Positions 34,830 through 44,447 are shown, numbered from the stretch's first letter. The stretch is 64,000 nucleotides of DNA from Lunatibacter salilacus (GCF_009797935.1 NZ_VOLC01000021.1:55874-119873); one strand, 5' to 3'. The notes: generated from the sequence alone by a model not told the origin. Numbers and translations: made by a program.

Positions 34830-37187
34830 ATGAAGAATACAATGAAATGGGGTGCAGCTATTTTTCTCTGCTTTATATTTAATTCTCTTATAGGCCAGCA
34901 ACCTTCTCAATCCATCAGGGGAAAAGTTGTAGATGCGGATACCAAGATGGGTATTCCGGCTGTGAATGTTATCATATTAAATTCCGAACCCTTGATTGGT
35001 GTGGCTACTGATGCCGGGGGAAATTTTAAACTTCCACAGATTCCGATCGGAAGGGTAAGCCTGAAAATCTCTAGTCTTGGATTTGAGGAACAGGTCGTGC
35101 CAAATCTTTTGGTAATCGCTGGAAAGGAAACCGTCTTGGAACTGGAACTTATGGAATCCTTCATCGGGATGGGCGAAGTGGTGGTCAGCAGCGATGCGGA
35201 CAAGACTCAATTGACCAATGAGATGGCCTTGGTATCAGCCCGGAATTTTACCGTGGAGGAGACAAAGCGGTTTGCGGGCTCCTTCAATGACCCTGCCCGT
35301 ATGGCAGCTTCCTATGCGGGTGTCAATTCCGACGGGGGAGGAAACAATGATATTATCGTAAGGGGAAACAATTCCCGCTTTATCCAGTGGAAACTGGAAG
35401 GCATAGAAATTCCCAATCCCAACCATTTTGGGCAGGAAGGCCTGACCGGTGGTCCTATTAGTGCGCTAAACAGCCAAATGCTGGCCAACTCGGAATTTTA
35501 CACAGGAGCTTTCTCTCCCTCCTATGGCAATGCACTTGCCGGAATCTTTGACATGAAGCTTCGAAAGGGAAATAACGAAAAAAGTGAGCAGTCATTCTCC
35601 TTGGGGGTATTGGGCACAGATATGACCTTAGAAGGACCGTTCAGCAAAAAAAGTCGAGCAAGTTATTTGATCAATTATCGCTATTCGACATTGGGCTTGC
35701 TGAGTAACTTGGGTATTGTGGATTTCAGCGGTGTACCCAAGTACCAGGATCTTTCTTTTAAGTTTCACCTCCCGACAAATAGTTTTGGGACATTCATATT
35801 ATTTGGCCTCGGTGGTAAAAGTGGGCTGGATATGGAGTTTTTTGAAGAGAATAATCCGTCATTGATGAATGAAAAGGCAACTCAAGCAAGCAACCTGGCC
35901 ATTGCTGGTTTAAACCATTACCTGCCATTTGGCTCGAAAATCTTTCTTCAAAACTCCATATCCTATGCAACCAATGGCGGAGGTTTTGCAAGTGAGGTGC
36001 CTCTCAATGACCGGGAATTCCGTGAGGAGATTAAAGGTAATCTACAAAACAAGACTTTTAGAGCCGCATCAACAATAAATTTTAAATTCAACAGCCGCCA
36101 TTTTGCAGAGGCTGGAGTGGTTATCTCCCGATTTGACTTTGATTTCTCAAGTAGATATTTCGATAGAAGTTTAAATGAAGAGATAGTAAATCAAGACCAT
36201 AATGGCAACGCTAATCTCGTTCAAGCATTTGTAAGCTGGCGCTGGAGAATTAGCCCCACACTAACTATGCTCAATGGCATTCACAGCCAAAAGACATCCC
36301 AGAATCCGGCTCTGTCTATTGAGCCCAGATCATCTTTGAGGTTGGATCTTCCCCGTGGCCAAGCACTAACTGCCGGATTTGGACAGCACAGTAAGATGAC
36401 ATCCCTGCCTAATTATTTCGCAAGAATAGGTAACTCTCAAGGGGGTACTTCTATGCCCAATAAAGGTCTGGACCTTCTAAAAGCCAGGCATTTGGTGGTG
36501 GGCTATGAAAATAAGCTTGGCGACCAACTTTTTATGAAAATAGAGGCCTATCACCAATACCTTTATAATATTCCCATTGACCCGAATTCCCTGAGCACCT
36601 TTTCGTTGCTAAATCAGGACGATCTTTGGTCGGATAGGCTACTCGTAAATGAAGGCCGTGGAGAAAACTACGGTTTGGAAATCACCTTGGAGAGGTTTTT
36701 TGCGGACGGCTATTATTTCCTGATGACGGGTTCTGTATTTGAATCGACCTATGTGGCTGGGGACAAAAGATGGCGGAACTCCCGATTTAGCGGAAACTAT
36801 ATGGGAAATCTTCTTTTCGGAAAAGAATTTAAACTCAATAATTCTTCTGAAAAATTTAGGGTCTTGGGTCTTAATGGAAGAACGGCTCTATTGGGAGGAC
36901 GAAGGTTGTTGCCAATCGATGTAGCGGCTTCGGTTGCAGCTGAACGGGTGATCTATGATGAAAGTAGAGCCTTTGAGATCAAAAATGATGATATTTTTTC
37001 CCTTAACATTGCAGTAAGCTACCGGGTGGATAAGAAAAAATTCAGCCAAGAAATTAAATTGGACGTGCAAAACGTAACCAACAATGCCGCAATTTCAGAC
37101 TATTATTGGAATAATACCTCTCAGAAAATCGAATCGATTCCCCAATTGTCCACACTCCCCGTGTTAAGCTATACTGTCCACTTTTAA
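34830..37187 (+). CDS. TonB-dependent receptor with carboxypeptidase-regulatory domain
   Basis: About 785 residues from the ATG at 34830, chosen because it gives a normal signal peptide (MKNTMKWGAAIFLCFIFNSL); GTG 34785 and ATG 34806 are alternatives. An N-terminal CarboxypepD_reg-like domain (IRGKVVDADTKMGIPAVNVI) precedes the plug (DIIVRGNNSRFIQWKLEGIE) and a beta-barrel ending in YTVHF, with the terminal aromatic residue needed for outer-membrane insertion. No TonB/ExbBD or SusD neighbour. Likely nutrient receptor of unknown ligand. An ACP-like gene follows 90 bases downstream. Confidence 0.85.
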   Translation: MKNTMKWGAAIFLCFIFNSLIGQQPSQSIRGKVVDADTKMGIPAVNVIILNSEPLIGVATDAGGNFKLPQIPIGRVSLKISSLGFEEQVVPNLLVIAGKETVLELELMESFIGMGEVVVSSDADKTQLTNEMALVSARNFTVEETKRFAGSFNDPARMAASYAGVNSDGGGNNDIIVRGNNSRFIQWKLEGIEIPNPNHFGQEGLTGGPISALNSQMLANSEFYTGAFSPSYGNALAGIFDMKLRKGNNEKSEQSFSLGVLGTDMTLEGPFSKKSRASYLINYRYSTLGLLSNLGIVDFSGVPKYQDLSFKFHLPTNSFGTFILFGLGGKSGLDMEFFEENNPSLMNEKATQASNLAIAGLNHYLPFGSKIFLQNSISYATNGGGFASEVPLNDREFREEIKGNLQNKTFRAASTINFKFNSRHFAEAGVVISRFDFDFSSRYFDRSLNEEIVNQDHNGNANLVQAFVSWRWRISPTLTMLNGIHSQKTSQNPALSIEPRSSLRLDLPRGQALTAGFGQHSKMTSLPNYFARIGNSQGGTSMPNKGLDLLKARHLVVGYENKLGDQLFMKIEAYHQYLYNIPIDPNSLSTFSLLNQDDLWSDRLLVNEGRGENYGLEITLERFFADGYYFLMTGSVFESTYVAGDKRWRNSRFSGNYMGNLLFGKEFKLNNSSEKFRVLGLNGRTALLGGRRLLPIDVAASVAAERVIYDESRAFEIKNDDIFSLNIAVSYRVDKKKFSQEIKLDVQNVTNNAAISDYYWNNTSQKIESIPQLSTLPVLSYTVHF

Positions 37188-37277
37188 TCTTAATCATCTA
37201 ATCAATTAGCCACTTCGTATCTGAACAAAGAATCAGTATACTGGAAATCCAATTAGCGTTTGAAAACAAATCATAAA

Positions 37278-37508
37278 ATGAAGAATTACACCAACTTCCG
37301 AAAAATTATCGCTGTTTTCCACCTCTATGGCATTAGCCTTATGGGAAAGAGAAAGTTTGACAACCTTTATGAGGTACATAAGATGGATCAGATTTTTGTG
37401 TTGGGATTGATATTTGAACTTGAGCTGGCCCTTCACCGGGAAATGGAAGATGACGAAGCGTATGCGGCACAGGTGCCTGTAAATATCATTGAGAAACTGC
37501 TTGAGTGA
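37278..37508 (+). CDS. ACP-like small protein lacking the phosphopantetheine serine, copy 2
   Basis: 76 residues from the ATG at 37278 (a TTG at 37260 is an alternative). It shares with copy 1 at 32265-32501 the MKN start, the KxIxVFxxYGIxLxGK segment and the core MDxIFVxGLIxELE. At the position of the ACP Ser it has glutamine (MDQI). It ends DDEAYAAQVPVNIIEKLLE, matching helix III-IV of the ACP fold. Two diverged copies within 5 kb, both serine-less, suggest a retained non-carrier role. Confidence 0.6.
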   Translation: MKNYTNFRKIIAVFHLYGISLMGKRKFDNLYEVHKMDQIFVLGLIFELELALHREMEDDEAYAAQVPVNIIEKLLE

Positions 37509-37580
37509 TTGGCTGGAAGGGAATCGTGATAAAGGAATTCTAGAAAGGCTATTACGGCTTGAACGATCCCGACGGTAATC

Positions 37581-39353
37581 TTAAAATTCAACTCTAACAC
37601 CTCCAATTACCCCTGCGAACAATCCGTAAATATTGGCTTGTGAATTGTATTCTGCCACTACAAGCCCAGGGATTTCCTTTTCCGGGCTATAATCCAGAAC
37701 AGTAAAATTAATGGATGGACCGACAAATATTCTGGTCTGTGAGGATAAACGGAAAGCAGGGAGTAGTCGAAAGGAGCTGGTATGGTCGGTTTGTGACTTG
37801 AAATCGGTCGATACACGACTTACCCATTCCGTATCCAATGAAAACTCGCCATTCTCCAACAGGTATAAACCAAAGCCCACGTCATATCCGAAGGGAATTC
37901 GATTGTTACCCAACCCGTATGAAAAACCCAAAATCCCATATAGCTTTTGCCCCCCTGTGCGCAAGGTAGCCTGTAAAGTGGCAGACTCGTCAATGGCTAA
38001 CGATACACTCTTCCTCCCGTTTTTGACTAAATTGACCAGACCAATGGGGTAATTGCTTTCATCTGCAATATTCAAAAGACCAAGTTGGAATCTACTTACG
38101 TTGGAGGCTCTATTGACCAGTCCGGAAATTTGCCTTTCCACTGATCCCCCAGAATTGTTTATTAACCCGGCAATTTGGAGTATACCTCCTTGATTGGTGG
38201 TATGGTTTATTAATCCTGCAATTTGAAAGCCATTTGTCTGGTTAGTAGTGTTTATCAACCCGGCAATTTGGTTGCCAGCAGTACTGTCCGATCGGTTATA
38301 AAGTCCGGCTATCTGCAAACCCTTGGATCCTGATCTGGCAAAGTTGTAAAGTCCGGCTATTTGGATTCCATCGACTTTTTGGAAGACAGTGTTGTAGATG
38401 CCGGCCACCTGCACGCCCTGCATCTCACCTCCTACCAAATTTGCCATACCGGCGACCTGTACTCCCCGGGTATGCTGTTGATTGATATTGAATACTCCGG
38501 CCGTTTCGAAGCCTTCTGTACCTGCGGAGTATCCGCCGATAAGGTTGAGTGAAAAATGGTTGACCATCTGACTGCCAAACATCCCCTGTGAACCGATTCC
38601 AGGTAACAAAGACATCTGATAGGGGGTTTCCCCGAAGAAGCCGCCCAGATTTATCCGTTGAACCCGCTGCCTAAACCCGATAAACAGGCGACCAAAAAAG
38701 CTTTCTTCTAACGCATCTGCGTTGCCGGACTGCGGAGAAAAGCGGAGGCGATTTTGAATATTCCTGCCGGCAATGTCCACCACAGGCAAGATCATAAAAC
38801 TGGTATCCCGATAGTTTTCCTTGCTAAGGGTGACATAAATGGAGGATTGTGGGTTTTTAACTTTAAGTTCAAAATAGCCCTCCTGATTGCTCATCGTAGA
38901 GACCAGTTGACTATGCTCGTAGATGCTGGCAAATGCTACCGACTCCTGAGTTTTGAAATCTCTTATAAATCCTTTGACGGTAGTCTGCTTTTCTGCTTTT
39001 TCAATTTCTGCCTCTACGTCAAGCATCTTTGGAGCATAGCGGATGATTATATATCCGGGGATTTCCTTGAATTCATACTCCGCTCCCAGTGCCATAGCAA
39101 GAAACCCCCCAATGGATCCGGTGTAAAGGCCTACGGGCGCAGGATCGTCTACAGCAATTACAGTACTGGCATATGAAAAAAAGAAGTCATTTCCATCTTG
39201 CAAATGCTCAAGAGCCTCCTGAAGTCTAAGTTCCCGGGAAGGCTCATAAACAATTTGACGCTGCAGATACTGCTGGGCAAATGCAGGTAATCCACGCAAA
39301 AAAACAATTGCGAAGAAAAGACATGAAAGAATAAAAAATTTGGTTTTCAGCAT
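37581..39353 (-). CDS. STN-domain surface-repeat protein (LA_2272-like QIAGL repeats)
   Basis: 590 residues. Signal peptide (MLKTKFFILSC...AFAQQ), then an STN-like domain (residues about 30-110: ELRLQEALEHL, VGLYTGSIGGFLAMALG) and a CarboxypepD_reg-like domain (about 125-200). At least nine imperfect repeats of about 16 residues follow, with the core QIAGL-x-N. The C-terminal 150 residues look like amphipathic beta strands. STN domains normally belong to secretins or TonB receptors that signal to FecR; here STN is joined to a repeat protein with no visible plug. It is the last gene of the sigma/anti-sigma unit. Confidence 0.75.
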   Translation of the reverse strand: MLKTKFFILSCLFFAIVFLRGLPAFAQQYLQRQIVYEPSRELRLQEALEHLQDGNDFFFSYASTVIAVDDPAPVGLYTGSIGGFLAMALGAEYEFKEIPGYIIIRYAPKMLDVEAEIEKAEKQTTVKGFIRDFKTQESVAFASIYEHSQLVSTMSNQEGYFELKVKNPQSSIYVTLSKENYRDTSFMILPVVDIAGRNIQNRLRFSPQSGNADALEESFFGRLFIGFRQRVQRINLGGFFGETPYQMSLLPGIGSQGMFGSQMVNHFSLNLIGGYSAGTEGFETAGVFNINQQHTRGVQVAGMANLVGGEMQGVQVAGIYNTVFQKVDGIQIAGLYNFARSGSKGLQIAGLYNRSDSTAGNQIAGLINTTNQTNGFQIAGLINHTTNQGGILQIAGLINNSGGSVERQISGLVNRASNVSRFQLGLLNIADESNYPIGLVNLVKNGRKSVSLAIDESATLQATLRTGGQKLYGILGFSYGLGNNRIPFGYDVGFGLYLLENGEFSLDTEWVSRVSTDFKSQTDHTSSFRLLPAFRLSSQTRIFVGPSINFTVLDYSPEKEIPGLVVAEYNSQANIYGLFAGVIGGVRVEF

Positions 39354-39388
39354 GTTAAACCCGCAAAATTCGTGCTCAAAGGTAGGTG

Positions 39389-40369
39389 TTATTCAATGAT
39401 GATTTGCTTTCCCTGTCTCAAAATCTCCACATTTAAGGTTTCGCTAATGACTGCGAGGTTTTCGTCTAGCGAACCAAATATTAATGTAGTCGTGATGGGT
39501 TGAGTTTGCAAAGTTTTATCCCGAATAAGAATAACTTCCCCATAGGCCTCACTTAGTGCCCCGACCAAATCCTCCAATGGAATACTTTCTGCAACGAAGA
39601 GGTTGTTGACATAATATTTGTACAGATCGTTTCCCGGTCTGGATCTTTTTAGCTGATTTGTATTTGTATCAACTAATGCCATTTCGCCTGGTTTCAAGGT
39701 CAACTTCTCTGTTCCTGAAGATACCTCCACAGATCCCTTTTCCAAGATGACTTCTTGCTGGTTGGGACTGGTCTTGACATGAAAGGCAGTTCCCAAAACC
39801 CGTATAGAAAGATCCTGCACAGTAACAAGAAAAGGCCTGTCTGAATCGGGCTTCACGTCGAAAAATGCTTCTCCGGCAATTAAATCCACACTACGTTGCT
39901 TTGAAAGAAGGGGTTGGGAATAGCTGAGACTAGTGTGTTTATTAAGGGTGATCCAGGAACCATCCAAGAGGCGTTCGGTGATGACTCGGTCGCCGGATTC
40001 TAATTTCACCGACATAAAATAGGCCTGGCCACCGTGAGGAAGGAGAAAAGTAAATATCCAAACGAATCCAACGAGCAAGACTATTGAGGCAGCTACCTTA
40101 ATCCATGGCGACGACCACAGCAGGCGGGATTTTGTCACACTAGATTGAAACGATGTTCTTCGTTCTTTGAAGCGTTGCCAAGCGTGGTCTATGTTTGGGG
40201 TTTCGGAAGGATTGATTTTTTTACTTTTCTCCCAAACCCATCGCAGTTCTGAATACCGCTTCTCATTGGTCGGGTCAGCTTTCAGCCAAGTTTGAATGGC
40301 CTCGATTTCTTCCGGTGTTGTTTCCCGCAGCAGGTATTTGATTAGCAGATCGTCGCTCATGGGGTTCAA
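39389..40369 (-). CDS. FecR-family anti-sigma factor with DUF4974 tail
   Basis: 326 residues. Cytoplasmic N-terminal part with the sigma-binding helix region (LIKYLLRETTPEEIEAIQTWL), one membrane helix (AASIVLLVGFVWIFTFLLP, about 100-120), the FecR domain containing AGEAFFDV and VLGTAFHV, and a C-terminal DUF4974 (FVAESIPLEDLVGALSEAYG) that in this phylum contacts receptor signalling domains. Overlaps the sigma-factor stop codon by four bases. The adjacent downstream STN-repeat protein is the obvious signal donor. Confidence 0.92.
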   Translation of the reverse strand: MNPMSDDLLIKYLLRETTPEEIEAIQTWLKADPTNEKRYSELRWVWEKSKKINPSETPNIDHAWQRFKERRTSFQSSVTKSRLLWSSPWIKVAASIVLLVGFVWIFTFLLPHGGQAYFMSVKLESGDRVITERLLDGSWITLNKHTSLSYSQPLLSKQRSVDLIAGEAFFDVKPDSDRPFLVTVQDLSIRVLGTAFHVKTSPNQQEVILEKGSVEVSSGTEKLTLKPGEMALVDTNTNQLKRSRPGNDLYKYYVNNLFVAESIPLEDLVGALSEAYGEVILIRDKTLQTQPITTTLIFGSLDENLAVISETLNVEILRQGKQIIIE

Positions 40370-40947
40370 GTTTTGATTAGGAGTTGAAGGAATAAAATCA
40401 GCAGCGGCAAGAATTCCGCTAGTTCCAGTCGAAGGGTTTTTAGCGCTTTGGACATATGGGCTTCAACCGTCTTGACCGATATTCCAAGTTGCTCCGCAAT
40501 TTCACCATACTTCAGCTCCTCAAATCGGCTCAGATGGAAAACCATTCGGCATTTTTCTGGGAGCTCAACCAAGATCTGTTGAATTCGCTGCATCAATTCC
40601 TTTTCCTGGCCTTCCATAATCTGTGAGTTATCCGAGGACAATTGTTGATTCAATTCATAGTGTGTTTGTTCCCAATGACGTTGGCGCACCTTTTGGTGCT
40701 TGAGGTGATTCAAGCTGTAATGGTAGACCGCCTTATAGAGATAGGCCTTGAGGGAGCTTGTGATTCGCAGCCCGGATCTTTTTTCCCAAAGCTTTAAGAA
40801 TACAGTCTGGACGACTTCCTCTGCCCCAGCGCTATCTTTTAGGATGACGTTGGCATAGGCATGCAGTGCCCCGTAATGCTCCTTAAAAACCTGTTCAAAG
40901 GTGGGCTCATCCAGAGAAAATTCTGCTGAAATGGTCTGTTCATTCAC
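40366..40947 (-). CDS. ECF RNA polymerase sigma factor (FecI-like)
   Basis: 193 residues with region 2 (FKEHYGALHAYANVILKD, then AEEVVQTVFLKLWEK) and region 4 (LPEKCRMVFHLSRFEELKYG and an HTH around EIAEQLGISVKTVEAHMSKA). This is the Bacteroidota ECF group paired with FecR-type anti-sigma factors. The gene lies 56 bases downstream of a QIAGL-repeat protein and overlaps fecR. It probably drives expression of the flanking surface-repeat genes; autoregulation is inferred. Confidence 0.93.
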   Translation of the reverse strand: MNEQTISAEFSLDEPTFEQVFKEHYGALHAYANVILKDSAGAEEVVQTVFLKLWEKRSGLRITSSLKAYLYKAVYHYSLNHLKHQKVRQRHWEQTHYELNQQLSSDNSQIMEGQEKELMQRIQQILVELPEKCRMVFHLSRFEELKYGEIAEQLGISVKTVEAHMSKALKTLRLELAEFLPLLILFLQLLIKT

Positions 40948-41003
40948 GGCTATTTGTCAACCTTAGAGCCAGAAATATACATAAAACCTATCACTTAACG
41001 GAA

Positions 41004-42137
41004 TTATAGGGTGAGTTGTATACCTACCGTGTAGCCTAAGTCCAATGACCGATAGTCTCCCCAACGATTACTGCCCCAGATTTCCAGGCCTCCGGAAGGG
41101 TACCGCTTGGAGTTGTCTGTGTGCATAAAATTCAGACTGGGACCTCCATAAAGCTGTAATCCGGCTCCCAATCGGAGAGCTGGGAGGAGCCGAATTCCTG
41201 ATTTGGAGTATTCGCTGCCGTGGAAATCTGTCATAAACAAATTGAATCCCTCCAGATCCATCCTGAAGCTGCTGCTATTATGCAGGGCGAGTCCAAGTCC
41301 GGCTTCAAATCCGTATGCAAGTTCCGAATATTGGAGATTGGTACCCAAGCCAATCAGACCATAAAGTTTGCTCCCCCCTGACCGAAAACTCAGCATAGTA
41401 GAAAGGTTTTCGTCCGTGCCTAGCCCAATACGTTTTTCTCCTGTCTTGATAAGGTTGATGATTGCTATGGGGTAATCACTGCTGTCAGCAATATTGATCA
41501 GTCCAGCGATTTGCACTCCCCGTACCACTTTGGCCCGGTTGATAAGTCCGCTGATTTGTGAACCATTGACCTCTTCGGCCGTGTTCACCAAACCGGCTAC
41601 CTGCACGCCTGAACTACGCTTGGTAAAATTTCCCAACCCGGCAATTTGAACCCCGTCAGATTCCCCGGTAGTATTTACAAGTCCGGCAATTTGAACGGCA
41701 TCCGATTTGTCTGTATTGTTGTATAAGCCGCTAATTTGAATCGGGGTATTTCCGCGGCTGAGATTGGTCAGTCCGGCAATCTGAATGCCTTCGCTGGAAC
41801 CTCCCGCTCTATTTAATAGCCCCGCTACTTGAAGGCCAGAGAGATTTCCCTCGGTGAGGTTTACCAAGCCCGCCACCTGAAGTCCCTCGGCATCGCCTTT
41901 GATAATGCCAGCAAGTCCATATACAGCCAGCCCTCTTTCCCCACCCGAAATTCCGGACAGTGCGTGCAAGCTGAAATAGTTAGTGTTATTTGGCGAGAAT
42001 GTTCCTTGGGTACTAAGGGGATAAAGCAGTCCAAAATGGGCTGGTTGTACATCCTGAGCTATAAGTTGGGAAGGGAGCCCCCATGTCAATGCAATAAGTA
42101 GGGAAAAGAAGTTGAGAGATGTTTGGGCTTTTTTCAT
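41004..42137 (-). CDS. surface-repeat protein (LA_2272-like QIAGL repeats), without STN
   Basis: 377 residues, signal peptide ending LPSQLIAQ. About ten tandem imperfect repeats of roughly 17 residues with the core VQIAGLVN span residues about 60-235. A C-terminal beta-rich segment of about 140 residues resembles that of the neighbour at 37581-39353 (KLYGLIG, FEAGLGLALHN, LLPALRLG, GGPSLNF), showing common ancestry of repeat and C-terminal regions. It is the promoter-proximal gene of the sigma/anti-sigma unit. Regular repeats could stack as a beta-solenoid or arm of the outer-membrane domain. Function unknown. Confidence 0.75.
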   Translation of the reverse strand: MKKAQTSLNFFSLLIALTWGLPSQLIAQDVQPAHFGLLYPLSTQGTFSPNNTNYFSLHALSGISGGERGLAVYGLAGIIKGDAEGLQVAGLVNLTEGNLSGLQVAGLLNRAGGSSEGIQIAGLTNLSRGNTPIQISGLYNNTDKSDAVQIAGLVNTTGESDGVQIAGLGNFTKRSSGVQVAGLVNTAEEVNGSQISGLINRAKVVRGVQIAGLINIADSSDYPIAIINLIKTGEKRIGLGTDENLSTMLSFRSGGSKLYGLIGLGTNLQYSELAYGFEAGLGLALHNSSSFRMDLEGFNLFMTDFHGSEYSKSGIRLLPALRLGAGLQLYGGPSLNFMHTDNSKRYPSGGLEIWGSNRWGDYRSLDLGYTVGIQLTL

Positions 42138-42309
42138 GGATTAATGTATAGTTGTTTAATCCATGACACCATTCCCTTGAGTTACCCTTAGTCAAAATTA
42201 AAATTTTATTTAAAGAATTACCCAGTTCCTCAATAGTTGAATTCTATGTACTATTAAGATGCGTCGATTTGTGAAGTGACAACCCGCCGCTGCCTATCAT
42301 TTTACTCAA

Positions 42310-42565
42310 GTGTTGCTAAAAGGACCACGAGGGGCACGGAGAAGGCGCAAAGAGCACAACGTTTTTTTTAGAAAATTCTCCGAGTCCACTAGGGGAATTT
42401 CTGTGAACTCTGTAGTGAAAAAAAAAGACCACGAAGGGCACGGAGAAGGCACAAAGAACACAACGTTTTTTTCTAAAACCTCTGCGTAACCTCTGTGACT
42501 CTATTCAAAAATTGATTTTGAGGGAAACTTTACTTGGAGCTTTATGTAAGTGAAATGGATTAATC
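42310..42565. repeat. dispersed CACGGAG/CACAAAG-type repeat, copy 2 (double)
   Basis: Two consecutive units, each starting ACCACGA(G/A)GGGCACGGAGAAGGC and running into CAAAGA(G/A)CACAACGTTTTTT, then ACCTCTGCGTAACCTCTGTGACTC. On the opposite strand the right flank reads ATTAATCCATTTCACTTA, the left flank of copy 1 at 24.9 kb. So an entire unit of about 170 bases is shared in inverted orientation. The gap 42138-42625 contains no gene. Confidence 0.65.
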
Positions 42566-42625
42566 ATTGAATTTTTTTAGTGATCATTTGGTAGTAGGAA
42601 ATATTAAACAAAAACCTAATTCATT

Positions 42626-42883
42626 TTATTTGTCAGGCTTTACATAGGCAGCCTCCAGGGTGCAAATAATATGGATGAATAGTCCGAGAATTATTGCGAA
42701 AAAATAACAGGCTGCGGTTACAATTAGCCATATGATCCCGGTTTTTAGTTGGCCTTTATATATCTGGCCCCATCCAGGGATGATAAAACTTAAAAATGCG
42801 GCTGTTCCGGGAATCCATTTACCCTTGTTTTCAATTATGGATTTGAAATCTCCAATTACTGTTGAACCGTTTTCATCATCCAT
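42626..42883 (-). CDS. small two-helix membrane protein, TM2-like
   Basis: 85 residues with two hydrophobic segments (GTAAFLSFIIPGWGQIY and TGIIWLIVTAACYFFAIILG) joined by the GWGQIYKGQLKTG loop typical of TM2-like and DUF5683-like proteins in Bacteroidota. Probable inner-membrane protein of unknown function. Stands alone on the minus strand. Confidence 0.7.
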   Translation of the reverse strand: MDDENGSTVIGDFKSIIENKGKWIPGTAAFLSFIIPGWGQIYKGQLKTGIIWLIVTAACYFFAIILGLFIHIICTLEAAYVKPDK

Positions 42884-43001
42884 GGTTTCTATAGTTTACT
42901 GCTGGGGGTTGTGTTTCGACTTGCTTCTATCCACAAAAACCACCCATACTAAATTGGAAATCAATTTATTGGGTGGTTTAGGTAAATTTATCAAAATCTT
43001 T

Positions 43002-44447
43002 TTATTTCCCAACTACCTTGATCCACATATCTTTTTCAAGGGTATCTTCTAGTGCCATTCCATTTAAAATAGCCAATTCTTCCATGCGGTCCTGTGGCAT
43101 ACTGAAATGCTCCAAAGCAGCTTGCAAGGTCATCCTTCTGGGAACTGCTTTTATCCGAACCACATCAGGTTTTCTGTTTAATTTGTCCGCTTCTTTCAAT
43201 TCCTGGAAGGCACGCATGGTGCGGTGAAAAATCGGCAAATAGGTAGGGGAATTGTCCAATGTGGATATGCCCAAGATTGCATAGATATTACCGTCAAATT
43301 GGATCAGGCTGGCATTTACCCGGATGGTTTGTTGCTCCTGCTTTTGATCGGCGGTGGTCATCAAAGCGGATAGGCCATTGATTTTTTCCTCTTTGGAGTC
43401 AACTAACTCCAGTTGATACTGCTCCAACAAAGATTTTGAAGCCTCCGTGAGCGAAGTTCCTTTTGCCAAGGTAAGCATCATCAGTGCTTCCCCATTAGTA
43501 GGTGCCATCTGTACTTGTTGGGGGGTATTTTGTAGGTTCCAGTCAGCGGGGATTGGAAAGGAAAATTTTAGTACCGGATGGTAGAAAGTATTGTTTTCTA
43601 CAAACCCCTGCTTTGGATCTTCACCCAATACCAAGCCTTCAATCCGTTGGAGATAACTGTTACGGTTTACTTCAGCATTTTTCAACTGAAGCTTTTCCTG
43701 CCATTCCAACGCCATTCTAGCGACTGTGGTATTCCGCTCTGCCGGCGAAGGGTGCGTAGAAAGGAAATCGGGAATATCACCTCCACCAGATTTTGCCTGT
43801 TGCCGCTCCAATGTCTGGAAAAATCCGGCCATTTCAGTCGCATCGTAGCCAATTTTAGAAGAATATTCCACGCCAAGTTTATCGGATTCCCTTTCCGCAT
43901 CCCTTCCAAAACTCAGCAAGGCCAACTGCATTCCCTGCGACATGGGTTCCATAAACTGAGAAAGCTCGGGCATCAAGATCACTCCCGCAATCATACCGAG
44001 TTGTCCGAGCATTTGATTTCGCTGTTGGATCACGGAATGTCTTGCGGTAATATGACCTATTTCATGTCCTAATACCCCTGCAAATTCTGCCTCATTATTA
44101 AAGTGGGCCATAATGCCTCTGGTGAAGTAGACGAAACCTCCCGGCACTGCAAAGGCATTGATTACGGGAGAATCTACTATTTTGAATTCATAATTCAAGT
44201 TGGGACGATGTGAAATGGCTGCCATTTCCAATCCCTTTTCGGTAATGAACTGCTGTAGCTTGGGATCGTCGTAAACACCAAAGAATGCGGTAATCTGCGG
44301 ATCGGATTCTTTACCCATGCTGATTTCCTGGGCTTCCGACATAAAGACCAATTGTTTTCTTCCAGTGACTGGATTTATGGCACAGGAGACGAGCCAGAAA
44401 GCAACCACCAACTGGCTTAGTATAATTAAAAATGATTTTTGTGTCAT
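43002..44447 (-). CDS. M48-family metalloprotease lipoprotein
   Basis: 481 residues with lipobox VSCA near residue 22. Catalytic motif HEIGHITARH (HEXXH) and downstream Glu ligand in RDAERESDKLGVEY; further THPSPAER. A C-terminal region of about 200 residues ends in an LWxxLxxG-like LEKDMWIKVVGK, similar to the LysM-like tail of BepA/YfgC-type enzymes. Such periplasmic proteases take part in outer-membrane protein quality control. Single gene with its own upstream region. Confidence 0.9.
   Translation of the reverse strand: MTQKSFLIILSQLVVAFWLVSCAINPVTGRKQLVFMSEAQEISMGKESDPQITAFFGVYDDPKLQQFITEKGLEMAAISHRPNLNYEFKIVDSPVINAFAVPGGFVYFTRGIMAHFNNEAEFAGVLGHEIGHITARHSVIQQRNQMLGQLGMIAGVILMPELSQFMEPMSQGMQLALLSFGRDAERESDKLGVEYSSKIGYDATEMAGFFQTLERQQAKSGGGDIPDFLSTHPSPAERNTTVARMALEWQEKLQLKNAEVNRNSYLQRIEGLVLGEDPKQGFVENNTFYHPVLKFSFPIPADWNLQNTPQQVQMAPTNGEALMMLTLAKGTSLTEASKSLLEQYQLELVDSKEEKINGLSALMTTADQKQEQQTIRVNASLIQFDGNIYAILGISTLDNSPTYLPIFHRTMRAFQELKEADKLNRKPDVVRIKAVPRRMTLQAALEHFSMPQDRMEELAILNGMALEDTLEKDMWIKVVGK

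Noticed and set aside
39389..40947. Iron-siderophore (Fec) regulation
   Set aside because: The sigma/anti-sigma pair is FecI/FecR-like in sequence, but the partner here is a surface-repeat protein and not an iron receptor; no iron-specific evidence.
42310..42510. Possible CRISPR-like array
   Set aside because: Only two diverged units with no constant repeat/spacer structure and no cas gene in the window; these are dispersed intergenic repeats.
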